Below are positions 34,501 through 45,809 of a stretch of DNA of 64,000 nt, piece by piece; the first letter of the stretch is position 1, and every line of letters starts with the position of its first letter. The notes below the pieces were generated by a model. That model made no database searches. It was not told the origin of the DNA and saw nothing but the letters and a program-made list of their open reading frames with translations. The stretch is from Nymphaea colorata (lineage: Eukaryota > Streptophyta > Magnoliopsida > Nymphaeales > Nymphaeaceae), in assembly GCF_008831285.2 (NCBI RefSeq), contig NC_045142.1, positions 11,422,716 through 11,486,715 on the forward strand. Reading direction: 5' to 3'. Position numbers and translations under genes: made by a program.

Positions 34501-37045
34501 AAGAGCTTGCTCATAAGTTTAAGTTTAGAGAGCAACATCGGTAGTTTAGGGCCTTAGGCAAATGGTTGGGTGAAACCAGTAAGAAACCAATCATGGAGTA
34601 AAGGGAACTTTCTCTTTGGATATCATTCAAGCCTTTCAGATGCATGTCTTCCTAACTGTAATCATGAGTTTGATGAAAGAGATCACATCAAACAGGCATG
34701 CTGTTCTGATATGAACACTGGTGCGAGACATTTTCAAAAAACTTGGATTTGGAGGCAGGGATGTGTGTGTGTGTGTGTGTATGCCATGTCCCGTATCTGC
34801 ACCCGTGTCAGGTCATGTTACCTGACACGGGTACTTTTACCTTTTAAAAGTGTCCATGTGAATTGGCCAGAGGGGAAAAAACAATCAATTTCCTTTAGTG
34901 GATATTTACAATCATAGCTTACCTATTGATCCACCTACAGGGAGTCAAAGAGGTGTGATGCTGTGACTTGCATTCTTCAGACAAAGAAAAATGATTTCAA
35001 AGAGAATAAGATATTTGGCAGGACTAAGAATCAGTTTATGAGTGAATGCGGCATGAAGTTATGAGGTCCATGAGATTAATTGGAGTTACTGAAATTCACG
35101 TTGCGGCATGTGCTAAAGAGAGCGGAAATGAGAATCAGAAACTGGAGATATTTGATCTGGTGTTGTCAAATTAGTTTGAATCAACCTATTTGAATCAAAT
35201 CAGTGCAACATGATCCATCATCCATTTCTGTAGTGCCATGTGTCAGAATCTATTTTCTTATATATTCATTGTTTTCTCACTTTACTTTTTATTTCTTTAT
35301 TAAAAAAATTTGTGGATTTGGAAACAATTCTATCTCTGATTCAGTTCAGCCCATTGATTGAATCTTCCTTCTATGCATTTGATTCAGAAATAAATCTTGA
35401 TAACATTTGTTTGACCTACTATAGGACGTTTCTCCCAAGATGCTGTAAAGGCCAATGTCTTATTACCCTCTTTGCACTGCTTATGAGTCTCATAGAGCAT
35501 AAGATAAAACAGGTTACAAAATGCAACTGGGCATGTTTAAGAGAGGTCGGAACTTATTATTGGAGTAAATGTATCTAGAACTCCCGAAATTATTTGGAAA
35601 TATGTAGAAGCAAGAAGATAGGAGAGATTGCTCACTCACGAACTGGGATTTTTAGACAGTCTTCATCTTCTCAGGATCGTTATTGTCTCCGAGACATGGC
35701 CAGGATTGCAAGCTCCCTCGTGCAAAGCAAGCTTTTCTTGATTTCTTCATTATATGCACTAGTGTTTGCACATAAGATTACAGTCAGTATGTGTTCCAAA
35801 ATATTCCCAGTCCTCGCAAGAATTTGGTTTTAGAAATTAGAGAGACTATGCCTTGAGAATCATTTTTTATTGTTGTTTCCCCACGGTACTTATTTAAATA
35901 ATTTTCTCATTGAATTCATTCATTAGGACATGCCAATTGACTCAAGCTACACGAGATAGATAAAAGGGATAATTTTCTGATATTCAGTTTTCCCTAACAA
36001 GTATTTATTTTACTAACTGTTGATGCACTTATGCTTGGAAAGAAGCTACCAAGCCCTTGTTTTTCTGCTTCCAAATTTTCTTGTAATTCTATTGTCTTGT
36101 CAGTTTTCTAACAAAAAATTTAGTCATGTATGTCAGCTCTTTTAGGACCTGACGTGGGAAAGACTTTTGATCATAGTAGTGAAAGGGCTTGTACATATTT
36201 GGTGATGCCCATTTTGCAGCATGTTGGTGCATCTTCCGTTGTCAAAATTGGAAATGACTTAGCCGGACAACTTGAATAAAAATTGTTCCTTCTACGGTTT
36301 GATGTATATCAAAGGGTAAACCACAGGAGCTTCTTATTTTCAGTAGCTTTTTAGTTGGTTCAAACATTTCAAGATGTTGAGGTTCTAGTAAGAAGTCAAT
36401 CTTGGTATATAATAAACCCTGATTTGCACACTCAATATAGAGTATAACAAAAGGTAATATTTACTTTCAGTTTTCAGCATAGCCAAACAATTGTGCTATT
36501 GCCTTGTGCATGAAGCTAGTTGAGAAGTGCTAATTTGCTATCAGCTTTGTTGCCTGTGTAATGCTAGTAAGGGACATGTTATGAATTGACGTAAAAAGCT
36601 GCTGACAGATCTGTGCCAATTTCAGCAAACATTATCTAAACCATGGTTTTATAGTATTGGTATATCTTTGACGGGGGCTGGCCAGTAAGTTGATGGAATT
36701 GTTTTAGCCTAATCCTCAATACAGGATGCTGTTATCCCTTGTTACCTTGATTGAACTCCTGCCCAAACAAATTTACCGCTTGATAGTTGAAATGCAAAAC
36801 AATGCTAAATATGTCCTAGCACAGATACTCTATGTTTCCTGACTTCCTGTTTTTGACTTCGTTTTTTATGTTCACAGCAATGGGTCGACCTTGCAAGATT
36901 CACAGGGTTGCAGACTCGCACAAGCAAAGCTCCTTCAAAATTGCCCCCTGAAGTTCCTACGCACTCAACAGTGGATGGTGAAGCCCCTGTGGCAGGCACC
37001 ATGAACTCCTCGAACAATCAACCTAGCGATGGTTCCACACTGTAA
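26034..37045 (+). CDS. RER5/6: RETICULATA-related chloroplast protein with ChaN-like (DUF399) and DUF3411 domains; 8 exons, 751 residues
   Basis: Coding exons: 26,034-26,567; 27,407-27,534; 28,002-28,131; 30,459-30,980; 32,399-32,506; 32,825-33,373; 33,593-33,709; 36,878-37,045 (stop TAA). All seven introns are GT-AG and the frame is unbroken. I chose ATG 26,034 (GCATGG context) because MAAAANG starts a Ser/Arg-rich chloroplast transit peptide; an in-frame ATG at 25,884 lies in AT-rich leader-like sequence. A twin-Arg-free, Ala-rich stretch follows to about residue 120. The ChaN-like/Tiki-fold domain runs from about 125 to 430, with GEAEH at 167-171 and VTGASH at 352-357. The DUF3411 domain runs from about 475 to 710 and opens with [20 protein letters not shown]. 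Exon pattern and length fit Arabidopsis RER5/RER6, members of the RETICULATA family linked to chloroplast envelope and leaf-tissue development. The biochemical role is not established. The gene looks intact. Confidence 0.93.
28261..28640. mobile_element. MITE in RER intron 3, 380 bp, with perfect 8-bp target duplication
   Basis: The left tip CTGAGTCACATGGGTAC and the reverse complement of the right tip, CTAAGTCACATGGGTAC, differ at one base in 17. Both sides are flanked by CTCTGAAC (28,253-28,260 and 28,641-28,648). The 8-bp duplication points to the hAT superfamily. Inside are (TG)n runs at about 28,519-28,563. It lies well away from splice sites, so an effect on splicing is not expected. 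Confidence 0.88.
29085..29105. repeat. (GA)n microsatellite in RER intron 3
   Basis: About ten GA copies. Confidence 0.9.
29950..30330. repeat. AT-rich dispersed repeat, copy 1 (RER intron 3)
   Basis: A stretch of TTTTGTATTTTGTGATATTTT...TTTTCGCC...GAGATTTTCCTGA ending near TTTGTGACTATGATG. Similar blocks with the same ending (GAGAAnGA...TGTGACTAT) occur at about 31,570-31,930, 59,230-59,640 and 61,210-61,630. Low complexity makes the boundaries uncertain. Confidence 0.4.
31570..31930. repeat. AT-rich dispersed repeat, copy 2 (RER intron 4)
   Basis: It contains AATCTCACA...GGGAAAATCTCACATTTCGGC...TTTGTGATTTTTTCAC and ends TTTGCCCGAGAATGATGTTTGTAGC. It resembles the blocks at 29,950, 59,230 and 61,210. 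Confidence 0.4.
34801..34832. repeat. Perfect 13-bp-arm palindrome in RER intron 7
   Basis: ACCCGTGTCAGGT, a 6-base loop CATGTT, then ACCTGACACGGGT. It follows a (TG)n run at 34,762-34,779, a combination also found inside the intron 3 MITE, so it may be a relic of a related element. Confidence 0.9.
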
Positions 37046-37450
37046 TGTATCTTTACTTCACAAAATTGTAGTCTATTGGAATGAGAAAACAGCATGGCAA
37101 GGGCTTCCCATTATTCACAAAACTTTTATATTCATTAATGTTTTTTTATTTATCATTGTTTTAGGCATGAAGCCTTGCAGAAAATGATAAATGTCCATTG
37201 CATTGAGATAAAATAGCAGAAGAATGAAAATCGATTCATGTTAGGGTTGATTTCACTGTACATGTTTACATAATCCAAGCGTTTGTAGCATTTGAACTCT
37301 GAGGCCGGTGGGCTCCTTTACAGTTTTAGTACATCTTAGAATAAGCAAGCTACTCGGATTGCTCTCCTAGTAAATTAGGTTGCAGATGCGTTGTGCGTTG
37401 CTGCATCTTCTTTGAATTATAATGTAAATAATATTCATTTTTCCTGCTTT
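37046..37450 (+). other. Probable 3' UTR of the RER gene
   Basis: The sequence after the TAA has plant 3' UTR character, with T-rich stretches and AATGTAAATAATATTC near 37,420 as a possible polyadenylation context. The cleavage site is not determined. Confidence 0.4.
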
Positions 37451-37629
37451 TAACGCAGGAAGAAATTTCAGATTTCCATGCATAGAGTAATCATGTGTAC
37501 AGGTCCAGGAGGACAATTAGGAATAGCTCCTCAAGGTAGACCTGGTTTTAACCTAAATTCTGGAAAGGAAATTGGTGAATGAGCTGTCTATTGAAGTCTG
37601 ATGAACAGCAAAGCGGCTATGTGACGGCA

Positions 37630-37632
<3 letters not shown>

Positions 37633-37721
<89 letters not shown>
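37633..37721. repeat. (CT)n(TG)n compound microsatellite
   Basis: About 24 CT copies are followed by about 20 TG copies. Long frames on both strands here (214 codons plus, 108 codons minus) are produced by the repeats. Confidence 0.97.
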
Positions 37722-37723
<2 letters not shown>

Positions 37724-37724
<1 letters not shown>

Positions 37725-37912
37725 AGGGGCGGAGGGAGGGGAGGGTCCGCCTAGACGATGGTCCCACCCCAACGAATTGAAAAAAAATACATTGAAAAAA
37801 TTAAAAATTTTTAGTTGCATTATGTATTGTTTGTATTCGGGTTCAGTTTGGCCCCACCTCGATACAGAGGTTGAACTGTTTGGCCTGCCTCTGAAAAAAA
37901 ATCCTAGCTCTT
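37724..37912. mobile_element. hAT-type MITE remnant
   Basis: CAGGGGCGGAGGGAGGGG opens the segment, a tip common to plant hAT MITEs. The interior has GGTCCCACCCC, an A/T-rich middle and CCTCTGAAAAAAAATCCTAGCTC. The right end should repeat the tip in reverse (GGCTCCGCCCCTG) but is worn down to AGCTCTTG, so no target duplication can be shown. Confidence 0.5.
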
Positions 37913-38369
37913 GTGTGTATACGCATGCAAATGGATGTGTCATGTGTAATGGATCAAAGAAGAAAGTTTTTTTCTCTTTTTCTTATGTTTTGGTTGACAA
38001 GCTTGGATTCAGCAAATGCTGCCTGGGTCATGTTGAGAGACATACCCTGTGCATCAAACTTTTGGCTTCCATCAAAGTTGTTATGTCTGAGCACCTAGGT
38101 AAATCCATGGAGCTATCGTCGGATGCATTTTATTCATGCAGAAATGATTTTTCTGATGTATATGGTCTGTCAGAGTTTCAGTTATATCCGGGACGGCAAA
38201 GTGCGTTTGAGGTCAGGTCATGATCCCGGCGCAAAGCGGCTGGGAGTTATGCTCCTTTCATTTATTCACAGAGAACAAAAAATGCACAAGAAAAACCAAA
38301 GGATAATGGTAGAAAATACAGATTTCTATAGCTTAAGAAGTCGACCGCTGCTTAGCAGAGGAGATATCA
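37913..38369. other. Unassigned sequence
   Basis: A plus-strand open stretch at 37,940-38,223 has no family match that I recognise. Confidence 0.3.
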
Positions 38370-39450
38370 CTTTTCAGGATATCAATTGCGTCCACTGCTG
38401 GACTCCAAAAACCTTCTTATGAAACAGGTCTCCATCAATGCAACCACCTCGCCCATTGAGCGATCGAGGTGCAGCAGAAATCCCTACCCTTCCACTGAAC
38501 TTTGGAAGACAACTCAACATATTACTCAGCAGATTGATCAACAGCTTCCCATTTCTGGCTAGCACTAACACACGAAACTCTCTTGTCCCATCGTCTTCAT
38601 ATGATAGCCAACTTTTTTATTGTTCCCTTCCCAATAAAAGTTCATCGACTAAATGAACCATGTTTGTCAATGTCCTCAATGGCACATCACAATTGCGGGT
38701 CTTTTTAAAAATCAAATCCTGATGAGTATCATTGGACTTCCTCACAAAGGGTGAAGGACCCAAATGCATCGTTGGTAAATGACCAAATTCAGTTAAAGAA
38801 TTTAACACATTGCTTCCTTCACTCCCCAACATTGAAGTAAAGAACAAAGGTTTTTACTATCATCCACTTGCTGACCAATAAAATCTGTAAAATCATCTTG
38901 TGTGGTTCAAAAAATGAAAGGTTGCTGTTTTAGCAAAACATCCGGGAGTAATCTGCCACTTTTGGTCAGTCTTGCATTGCAACCACCCAGAAAACACTTC
39001 CCTGATGATAATAAAAGACAAGGAAATAGAACATCCCATTGCCTCAAGCCTCTGGAATTTTTGAGCTGTTCATCCTTGGTACCATTATTGCCGATGAAAA
39101 AGAAGCTGATCCAATGCGAGTTAATGCTTGACAAGAAGTTCCCAACACACAAGATCATATGCCTTGAAGAGACCAAACTACCAACAAACTATTGGACAAC
39201 TAAAAAATTGTCAAGATATGCATGAACCAGATAATATTATAGTTTTGAACTTATCTATTCAACAAGAAAGCACCTTCATTAGGCATAGACTGGGATGAAA
39301 ATAAGATGCACTCTTGGGACCATCATATTGGATATGATCTTGTAGTTCATATTGCACAATGAAATTGGTTCAAATTCAAACGAAATGACATGATCATTCT
39401 TTGAAACACCCATGAGTTTTCTTAGTACTATTCAATGGTTCAACGAACCA
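38370..39450 (-). pseudogene. LINE (L1-type) reverse transcriptase remnant
   Basis: On the minus strand the pieces read, in order, PISLCN-like residues and YKIISN near 39,390, a decayed middle, SRGLRQWDVLFPCL at 38,907-39,176 (the conserved RGLRQGDPLSP region), EFGHLPTMHLGPSPFVRKSN at 38,617-38,847 (the LGxPLF region), then FYWEG and following residues near 38,620. This is the order of a plant L1 ORF2 reverse transcriptase. Gly-Asp in the RGLRQGDP motif has become Trp-Asp, and several stops break the frame. No poly-A tail or target duplication was seen. Confidence 0.8.
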
Positions 39451-39839
39451 CCTCTCCCCAATTGTGATGCCAATCTGACATCCTCTGTTTGTGGCCCCCC
39501 CTCCTCCCACCTTTGGTGCGATGGACAATGATGGAATCCTTCATGGCAAGGCAAGAAACAGAAAATGGTTTGATGGTAAACTCTATTGTGCAGACCCATG
39601 TCCTTCTGGTGAAACGTTCCTCATTGATGTCCTTGATAGATCTGCTCTCTCAAGAATCCAAGGAAGAATATTCGAATGGAAGGTCTCAAAATTAGAGTTA
39701 TGGGTAGACCCAAAGTAATGGTTCCATTATAGGATTGGGAGGAGTTGCAGCAGCATTTGCATGGACGGCTACTAGATGTTTTATTGGAGGTGTAATGAGA
39801 GGTTGAATGGAGTTCTCTTGCATCATTGTTGGCTTGAGG
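39451..39839. other. Left flank of copia-1, unassigned
   Basis: Plus-strand open frames of 68 and 75 codons at 39,489-39,718 have no match that I recognise. The sequence continues after the copia-1 element at 46,056-46,181, because both share the TGAGG target site. Confidence 0.35.
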
Positions 39840-40103
39840 TATCAACGGTTATGTCTAAGACACTTTTCCAGTCGTAATATCTAGATCAGATCTATATCTC
39901 GTTAATCGAGGAGCTTATCTCATAAATGTATTCTGTTTTGAAAACTGATTTTATTGTGGTAACTTTCCTTGGAGAGGATATCGGCACGGTGTCTATCCTT
40001 ATATATTACCATACATTTTGTAAAGAATCACCAATGTGAGATAACGAGCTATTGCTTTCTCTTCCACAGTATCTATCATTCTTCTCTTCCACAATGTTTA
40101 TCA
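39840..40103 (+). repeat. 5' LTR of copia-1
   Basis: It starts TATCAACGG (a worn TG) and ends GTTTATCA. It shares GTGTCTATCCTTATATATTA (TATA-like, 39,999-40,008) and TTTTGTAAAGAATCACCA with the 3' LTR. Confidence 0.9.
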
Positions 40104-40115
40104 TGGTATCAGAGC
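40104..40115 (+). other. Primer binding site, initiator tRNA-Met type
   Basis: TGGTATCAGAGC follows directly after the LTR end. This is the classic plant copia site complementary to the 3' end of initiator tRNA-Met. Confidence 0.93.
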
Positions 40116-40137
40116 TTATGGTGATCTAAGCACAACC

Positions 40138-40980
40138 ATGACGGCATCAAACAACCAGCATGGAACATCTGAATTCTTTTCTCAAGATGGTAATGATCTG
40201 TATTATTTACACCACTCTGACAGTCCGGGTACGTCTCTCTTTTCTCAACAATTGACTAGAGATAATTATGAAGTCTGGAGACATGCCATGATAGTGGCTT
40301 TATCTGCCAAGAACAATTTGGGTTTGTAGATGGTTTCATCAAAAAGCCTACTGCTCCACCGTATTTAGTTATCTCTTGGCAAAGATGCAATAATATGGTT
40401 TGTCATGGTTTCTTAACTCTCTTCACATATCATTGTCAACCACTGTGGTCTATGCTAATAATGCAGCCGATGTCTGGGAAGACTTAAAAAACAAGTTTTC
40501 TCAATCCAATACCCCACAACTTTATCAAATCTAGCAATAAACCATCAATTGTAAGCAGGATCAATCTTCCCTTGGTACATATTTTACCCAAATTAAGGCT
40601 TTGTGGGATGAATATGATTCTTTCGTTACATTGCTGTCTTGCGATTGTGGAGCGATGACAAAGGTTACTGACATTCAGCAACATGATCAATTGACTCAGC
40701 TTTTAACCTCTTTGAATGAAAGTTATGCAGCTACTCACAGCAAATACTTCTTATGGAACCTACTTCATCAATTTCTAAAGCTTATTCCTTATTAATCCAA
40801 GAAGAATGGCAGCGTGAACTTCATTATTCAATCCGAGAGCATATCTGCTGTTGTAAAAAGGCAAGAGCCAAATCATGAGGACATGAACAAGGCCAGGAGT
40901 AGGATGAGGCGCAAATGTGAGCATTGTGGTGCCTTGGTAATGTCAAAGCATGCTGCTTTCATCTGATCGGTTTTCCAAGG
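40138..40980 (+). pseudogene. Copia-1 gag remnant
   Basis: The first frame (40,138-40,329) has SQQLTRDNYEVWRHAM, the N-terminal copia Gag signature. Later pieces with stops continue to a zinc knuckle (CEHCGA, frameshift, then VKACCFHLIGFP) at about 40,915-40,975. Confidence 0.8.
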
Positions 40981-41029
40981 AGGGGATATTCTTCTAGTGT
41001 GCCGCATCAACATCCACAAGCGAACGCTA

Positions 41030-41621
41030 TCATGACTGATAAATCATTGGCAAATACCCCCAACCACAAGCCACAAGACTCACAAGACTCGCCTGCCATC
41101 TTCACGCATGTCCTTTATCGTCAATTCATGGAGTTTATGAATAATAAAAATCCTAAAGTCAACCTTTTAAGTAATCTCTCATTCCCTCTTGTTTGTTCTA
41201 TATCCTCTCAAATGTGTATCATTGATACGGGGGCTACTCACCATATTGTCAATTCCTTGTTGACCCATTCCAATCCTAGTCCTACCACATCTAATCTTGT
41301 CAAGCTCCCAGATGGTAATAATGCACATGTCACTCATGTCGATGAGATTCATCTCAACCCACACCTTATGGTATCTCATGTTCTTTGTGCTCCACTGTCC
41401 TCCTTTAATCTAATATCTATTTCAAATATTATTACAGAAAATAATTGTCTTGTTGCCTTTGATAATCAATCTTGTTTCATTCATGACCGTCGCTCAGGGA
41501 GGACGAGTGGGAAAGGTAGACTAAAGCATGGATTATGCATCTTTGAGAGAGAGACACCGTTCACTGCTGCTGCAACACCAAATGAGTCCCATTTACAGCA
41601 TGTTTGACTTGGACACCCATC
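41030..41621 (+). pseudogene. Copia-1 protease and GAG-pre-integrase region
   Basis: The catalytic motif IIDTGATHH lies at about 41,218-41,245 inside a 227-codon frame. The frame then follows the usual course (LPDGN..., VLCAPLSSFNLISIS...) up to an LGHPS motif at 41,608-41,621, where the LINE fragment starts. Confidence 0.85.
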
Positions 41622-43114
41622 TTAGATTGTCTATGGTCTCAACTGGTTAAGAGGAAATATATTAGAGGTGATAGTTTGCAGACCATTAAAAACAAGACAT
41701 CTATGTCTTGGAGTTGGAAGGGAATTGTTTGGGGATGGGATGAAGTTGGGTTCAATATTAGATGGCAGGTGGGAGATGGTAGACGAGTAAGATTCTGGTT
41801 GGATAATTGGGGTTGGGGTCTATTGATGGTCCTAAGTGGCTCTCGTAGAAGTAGCAGAGATGACTTTTTTCTTAATTAGTCAGTCGAAAGAACTATTCAT
41901 AACTATGGAATAGTCAAAGGTAGAACTGCTGTCTTAAGGTGGACTCAGCATGTGATTGACATTACAAGTAAAGATTCTCTCTGGTGGGTTTCATTGGATG
42001 CTACCTCTTTAAAAGTTGGAGATATTTATGATTGTATTAGAGAGAGGAGGGAAGTTGAAATGTCAGCTAAAGGAATTTGGCTTTGCAAAGCTATTCACAT
42101 TGCTAAGTGGTGTGCATTTTGAGCTATGGAAGGTAGATTCCTAACTGAAGATTTGGAATTCCAATATCTAGCAGATGCTATACTTATGAGAGAAGTACAA
42201 AATCATCCCACTATCTATTCTTTGATTGTAGCTTTGCACGACACATGCACAATTTCATTGCAGATAAATTCATTGTATCAATTACGCCTGCTCAAGGATG
42301 ATGTTCTTTCTTGAAAGTATATCAAGTTTAGGCTTCCCTTGATTAAGTAGTGTCAGGTCCTTTGTTTATCCATAATGGTTTGGATGCTTTGGAAGAACAT
42401 GAATTGTTGTAGGCATGAAGGAAGGACTGCTAAGAGTGCTTTAACTAAGGGCCTTTGGGAGGATATCTATCATATCTTTAGTAATGTTGGCTGGTTGTCT
42501 AAGCACCAAGCTGAGGTAAACTTGTGGTTGAAGATAGGTTTTCGTCCAGACCCTTGGCCTTTAGGCAGCCTATGATTATTGTTCAAACAATATGCAGGGT
42601 TGATGGTAAAACCCAGAAATTGTATTCAATAGGACAAGAAATGATGGCCAGAATATTTTAGTTGATGTCTAGTTTGTGGAAATATGAAATAAATGGGATG
42701 CAATTTCTTTCTTGAAATATTGTGTCTGTCAACTTGCTGAATCTATGGACACTATCTGCTTGGTTGTAGCTCCGTCTCATTGGCAAATCAATCTGAAAAT
42801 ATCAAACAGATCGCTTTTCAATAGAAGAGGAGGCAGATGTGGTATATGGTGCACAGAAGTGCTTAGTATTTTAGGGACAATAATCTGACAATTGAAACTA
42901 TTGCTTTTCTTCATGAAGATATCCCATTAAATTCGTTTAGAAGCTGGAGAGTCTAGTCTTTTAGCCTATTTCTTTTGTTTATGTTCTTTTGGATACCTAT
43001 TTGTCTTTTGTAGGCCTGATTTGAAGGGTATCTATGACTAATTGTTTAGATTTTTGCACTCTTTTCGTAGTAACAAGGGAAGGGACCCTAGACCCCAGCA
43101 AAATTGCATTGGAA
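41622..43114 (+). mobile_element. 5'-truncated LINE inserted in copia-1, with 14-bp target duplication
   Basis: CTTGGACACCCATC (41,608-41,621) and CTTGGCCACCCATC (43,115-43,128) flank the insert; both encode the LGHPS motif of copia, so the duplication is clear. The insert opens in the late part of an L1 ORF2 (LWSQLVKRKY..., SWSWKGIVWG, RWQVGDGRRVRFWLDNW at 41,604-41,879) and passes a TKGLW and HQAEVNLWLKIGF region at 42,375-42,575. Target-primed insertion explains 5' truncation and a long duplication. No clean poly-A tail is left before 43,115. Confidence 0.85.
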
Positions 43115-43960
43115 CTTGGCCACCCATCCATTTTGTGGTTAGAAACTTTTTTTAGTTCTCTTAGTTTTCCCATTAATGATGAACATTGCTCAATATGTCA
43201 TCTTGCTAAAGCAGACTCAATTACCATTTCCTAATAGTTCTATATCCACTACTCATGTCTTTCAATTGATTCAGTGTGATGTTTGGGAAGGCTTAAAACA
43301 ACTTCTCTATCAGGTATGCATTATTTTTTTACAATTAACAATGATTTCTCTTGATGTCCATGGGAGTATCTCAAGCATTATAAATCTGAAACTTGTTGTC
43401 ACATTCAAGATTTTGTCATTATGGTGGAAAATCAATTTCAAACTACCATTAAAAAAAATTGAAGTGACAATGAAACTGAATTTTGTTCAAATGATGAGCC
43501 TTTTCTTACAAAGACATAGAAAGATAACATTATTGCGTTGTGACCCCCCAACAGAATGGTGTCGTCGAACGTAAACATAAAAATCATCTCAACATCACCT
43601 ATGCCCTATGTTTTCAAGCCAACTTACCATTATGTCTTTGGGGTGAGTGTGTCCTTACCGCCGTGTATTTACTCAATAGGCTTCCTACTCAGCCCCTATA
43701 TGGTGAAACTCCTTATAAAGTTTTACATGGGTGTGCTCCAAAATAGGACCACATTCAAAGTTTCGGTTGTCATTGCTACACTTACAATATCGGCAAAACT
43801 CATAAATTTGATGCTAGGGCAAAGCATTGCATTTTCATAGGGTATCCCTTTTGCCAAAGTGCTTATAAAGTTTATGACCTTGAAACTCATGAAATTTTTA
43901 CTAGTTGTGATGTAAAATGTATTGAAAATGAGTTTCCTTGACCAACAATAGTTAAATTAT
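43115..43960 (+). pseudogene. Copia-1 integrase remnant
   Basis: It resumes at LGHPS. CSICHLAKA gives the zinc-binding end. The core is badly broken. PQQNGVVERKHKNHL at 43,540 and AVYLLNRLPTQPLYGETPY mark the end of the catalytic domain. A segment at 43,800-43,930 matches the following KAYKVYDLETHEIFTSCDV region. Confidence 0.8.
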
Positions 43961-44379
43961 GTTACCTCTACTCTCATAAGAATCATTTGAGTACCATACC
44001 CCTCAAAAGACCTCACCACCTCTCTTCTTTTCACCCGGTACCCACATGCCACCACCAAATGAACTACCAATACTTGGCCCCATCATTTCACCATCTCTTA
44101 CTACCGATAATGCACCTCCTCTAAGATGTTCTACCAGGCAGTGCATGGTTTCCTCTCACCTCAAAGATTACCAATGCCTTTTGTCTACTCAATCCACATC
44201 ATCCAACTTGTTGTTGGCTTCCAAAGAGCCAAGTATCCTTACATCACTTCCTCCATCTTGATAAATTTTCTACCCATCATCAAGCTTTTATTGCCTCCGT
44301 ACTTAGCCACCATGAACCTGCCACCTTTCATGAAGCCATGCAACATCAAGAAAGGTAAGACATTATGGCTGCTGAAATA

Positions 44380-45030
44380 TGAGAACCAAAGATAATCTCT
44401 ACTTGGGAAATTGTATCTCTTCTACCTGAAAATCAACCTATTGGATGTTGTGGGGTTTATAAAATTAAATATCATGCCGATAGATTCATAGAAAGGTATA
44501 AAGCTTGCCTCGTTGCTAAGGGATATACTCAAAATTGAAGGAGTAGACTATACAGAGGCTTTTTCTCTTGTTGCCAAGATCACTACTATTTGATGTCTTT
44601 TGTCCATTGCTGCTATCAAAGGTTTACATATCTTTTAGGTGGATGTCAACAATGCCCTTTTACATGGGATCTACACAAACAAGTCTATATGATTCTCCCA
44701 CTTTGTTTTAGCCAATAGGAGGTAAGCAACATGGTATGTCAGCTAAAGAAATTTTTATACAGATTGAAGCAATTACAACAAACTGGTTTTTTTAAACTCA
44801 CTGATGCCCTAAAGATTTCAGTTTCTCTCAAGGGTCAACCAACATGAAAATCTATTCATAATTGTATAGGTTGATGGCATCATTAATGCATGAGATAACA
44901 ATCAAGCTATTGGAGAATTGAAAAATATCAATGTGAAATTTCAATTAACGGACCAAGGTGAGTTAAAGTATTTTTTGGACATTGAAGTGGCTAGATAAAA
45001 AAAGGAAATCTTTCTATCCCAAAATAAATA
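44380..45030 (+). pseudogene. Copia-1 reverse transcriptase remnant
   Basis: Pieces in several frames include YKACLVAKGYTQ, GVDYTEAFSLVAKITTI, a VDVNNALLHG-like stretch and VCQLKKFLYRLKQ. The active-site YVDD region near 44,870 is degraded. Stops exclude function. Confidence 0.8.
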
Positions 45031-45031
45031 T

Positions 45032-45761
45032 GTGATGGACATTTTTAACGAATCCGGTTATAGTGGTGTGAAGGCTATTGATACACCTAAGGAGCAACAT
45101 TTGAAGTTAGATAATGAAAGAGGACAACCTCTTAAAGATCCCACATTATTCAAAAAACTCATTGGATGCCTTGTCTATCTCACCATTACTAGAGCGGACA
45201 TTTTGGATAGTGTCTACATTTTAATTCAATTTATGGCTCAGCCAAGAACCAGACACTTGGAGATGACTTTCTGTATTCTTCACCAAGTAAAGTCCACACC
45301 AAGTTATGGATTTTTTTTATTTTTCCAAATGATATCGAAATTAAAGCTTTTTATGACTCAGATTGAGCATCATACCCTATGACAAGAAGTTCTACATCAA
45401 GTTTCTGTGTTTTCATTAGAGATAGCACAGTTTCATGGAAAGTGAAGAAGCAAACAGTTGTATCAAAAAATCTTCAGTAGAAGTATAATATAGAGCAATG
45501 ACTTCAGCTTATGATAAAATGACATGGATAAAATACATTCTTCATGATCTTGGCATTAAACAAAGTCAACCAATGGAGATGCTTTGTGACAATCAAGCAA
45601 CTATCTGTATAGTTGCAAACCATGTGTTTCATGAAAGAACAAAGTACATAGAGATAGATTATTATGTTGTTCGGGAGAACATTCAAGCTGGAGAAATATG
45701 CACCAAGTACATCGATTTGAAGGAAGAAATTGTCAACATTTTCATCCATTCTACAAATTAA
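45032..45761 (+). pseudogene. Copia-1 reverse transcriptase end and RNase H remnant
   Basis: The frame at 45,032-45,382 contains the KLIGCLVYLTITRADI region. The frame at 45,498-45,761 contains MLCDNQATICIVANHVFHERTKYIEIDYYVVRE, the end of copia RNase H. Stops separate them. Confidence 0.87.
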
Positions 45762-45809
45762 GATGCAAGTTGGGCCTAATAGATCTAAGAGCTTCAACTT
45801 GAGGAGGAG

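Noticed and set aside
37617-37943. 108-codon minus-strand frame ending in Thr-His and Arg-Glu runs
   Set aside because: Reverse strand of the same microsatellites.
37579-38223. 214-codon plus-strand frame with long Ser-Leu and Cys-Val runs
   Set aside because: The first third is translated (CT)n and (TG)n microsatellite and the rest crosses a MITE remnant; no domain.
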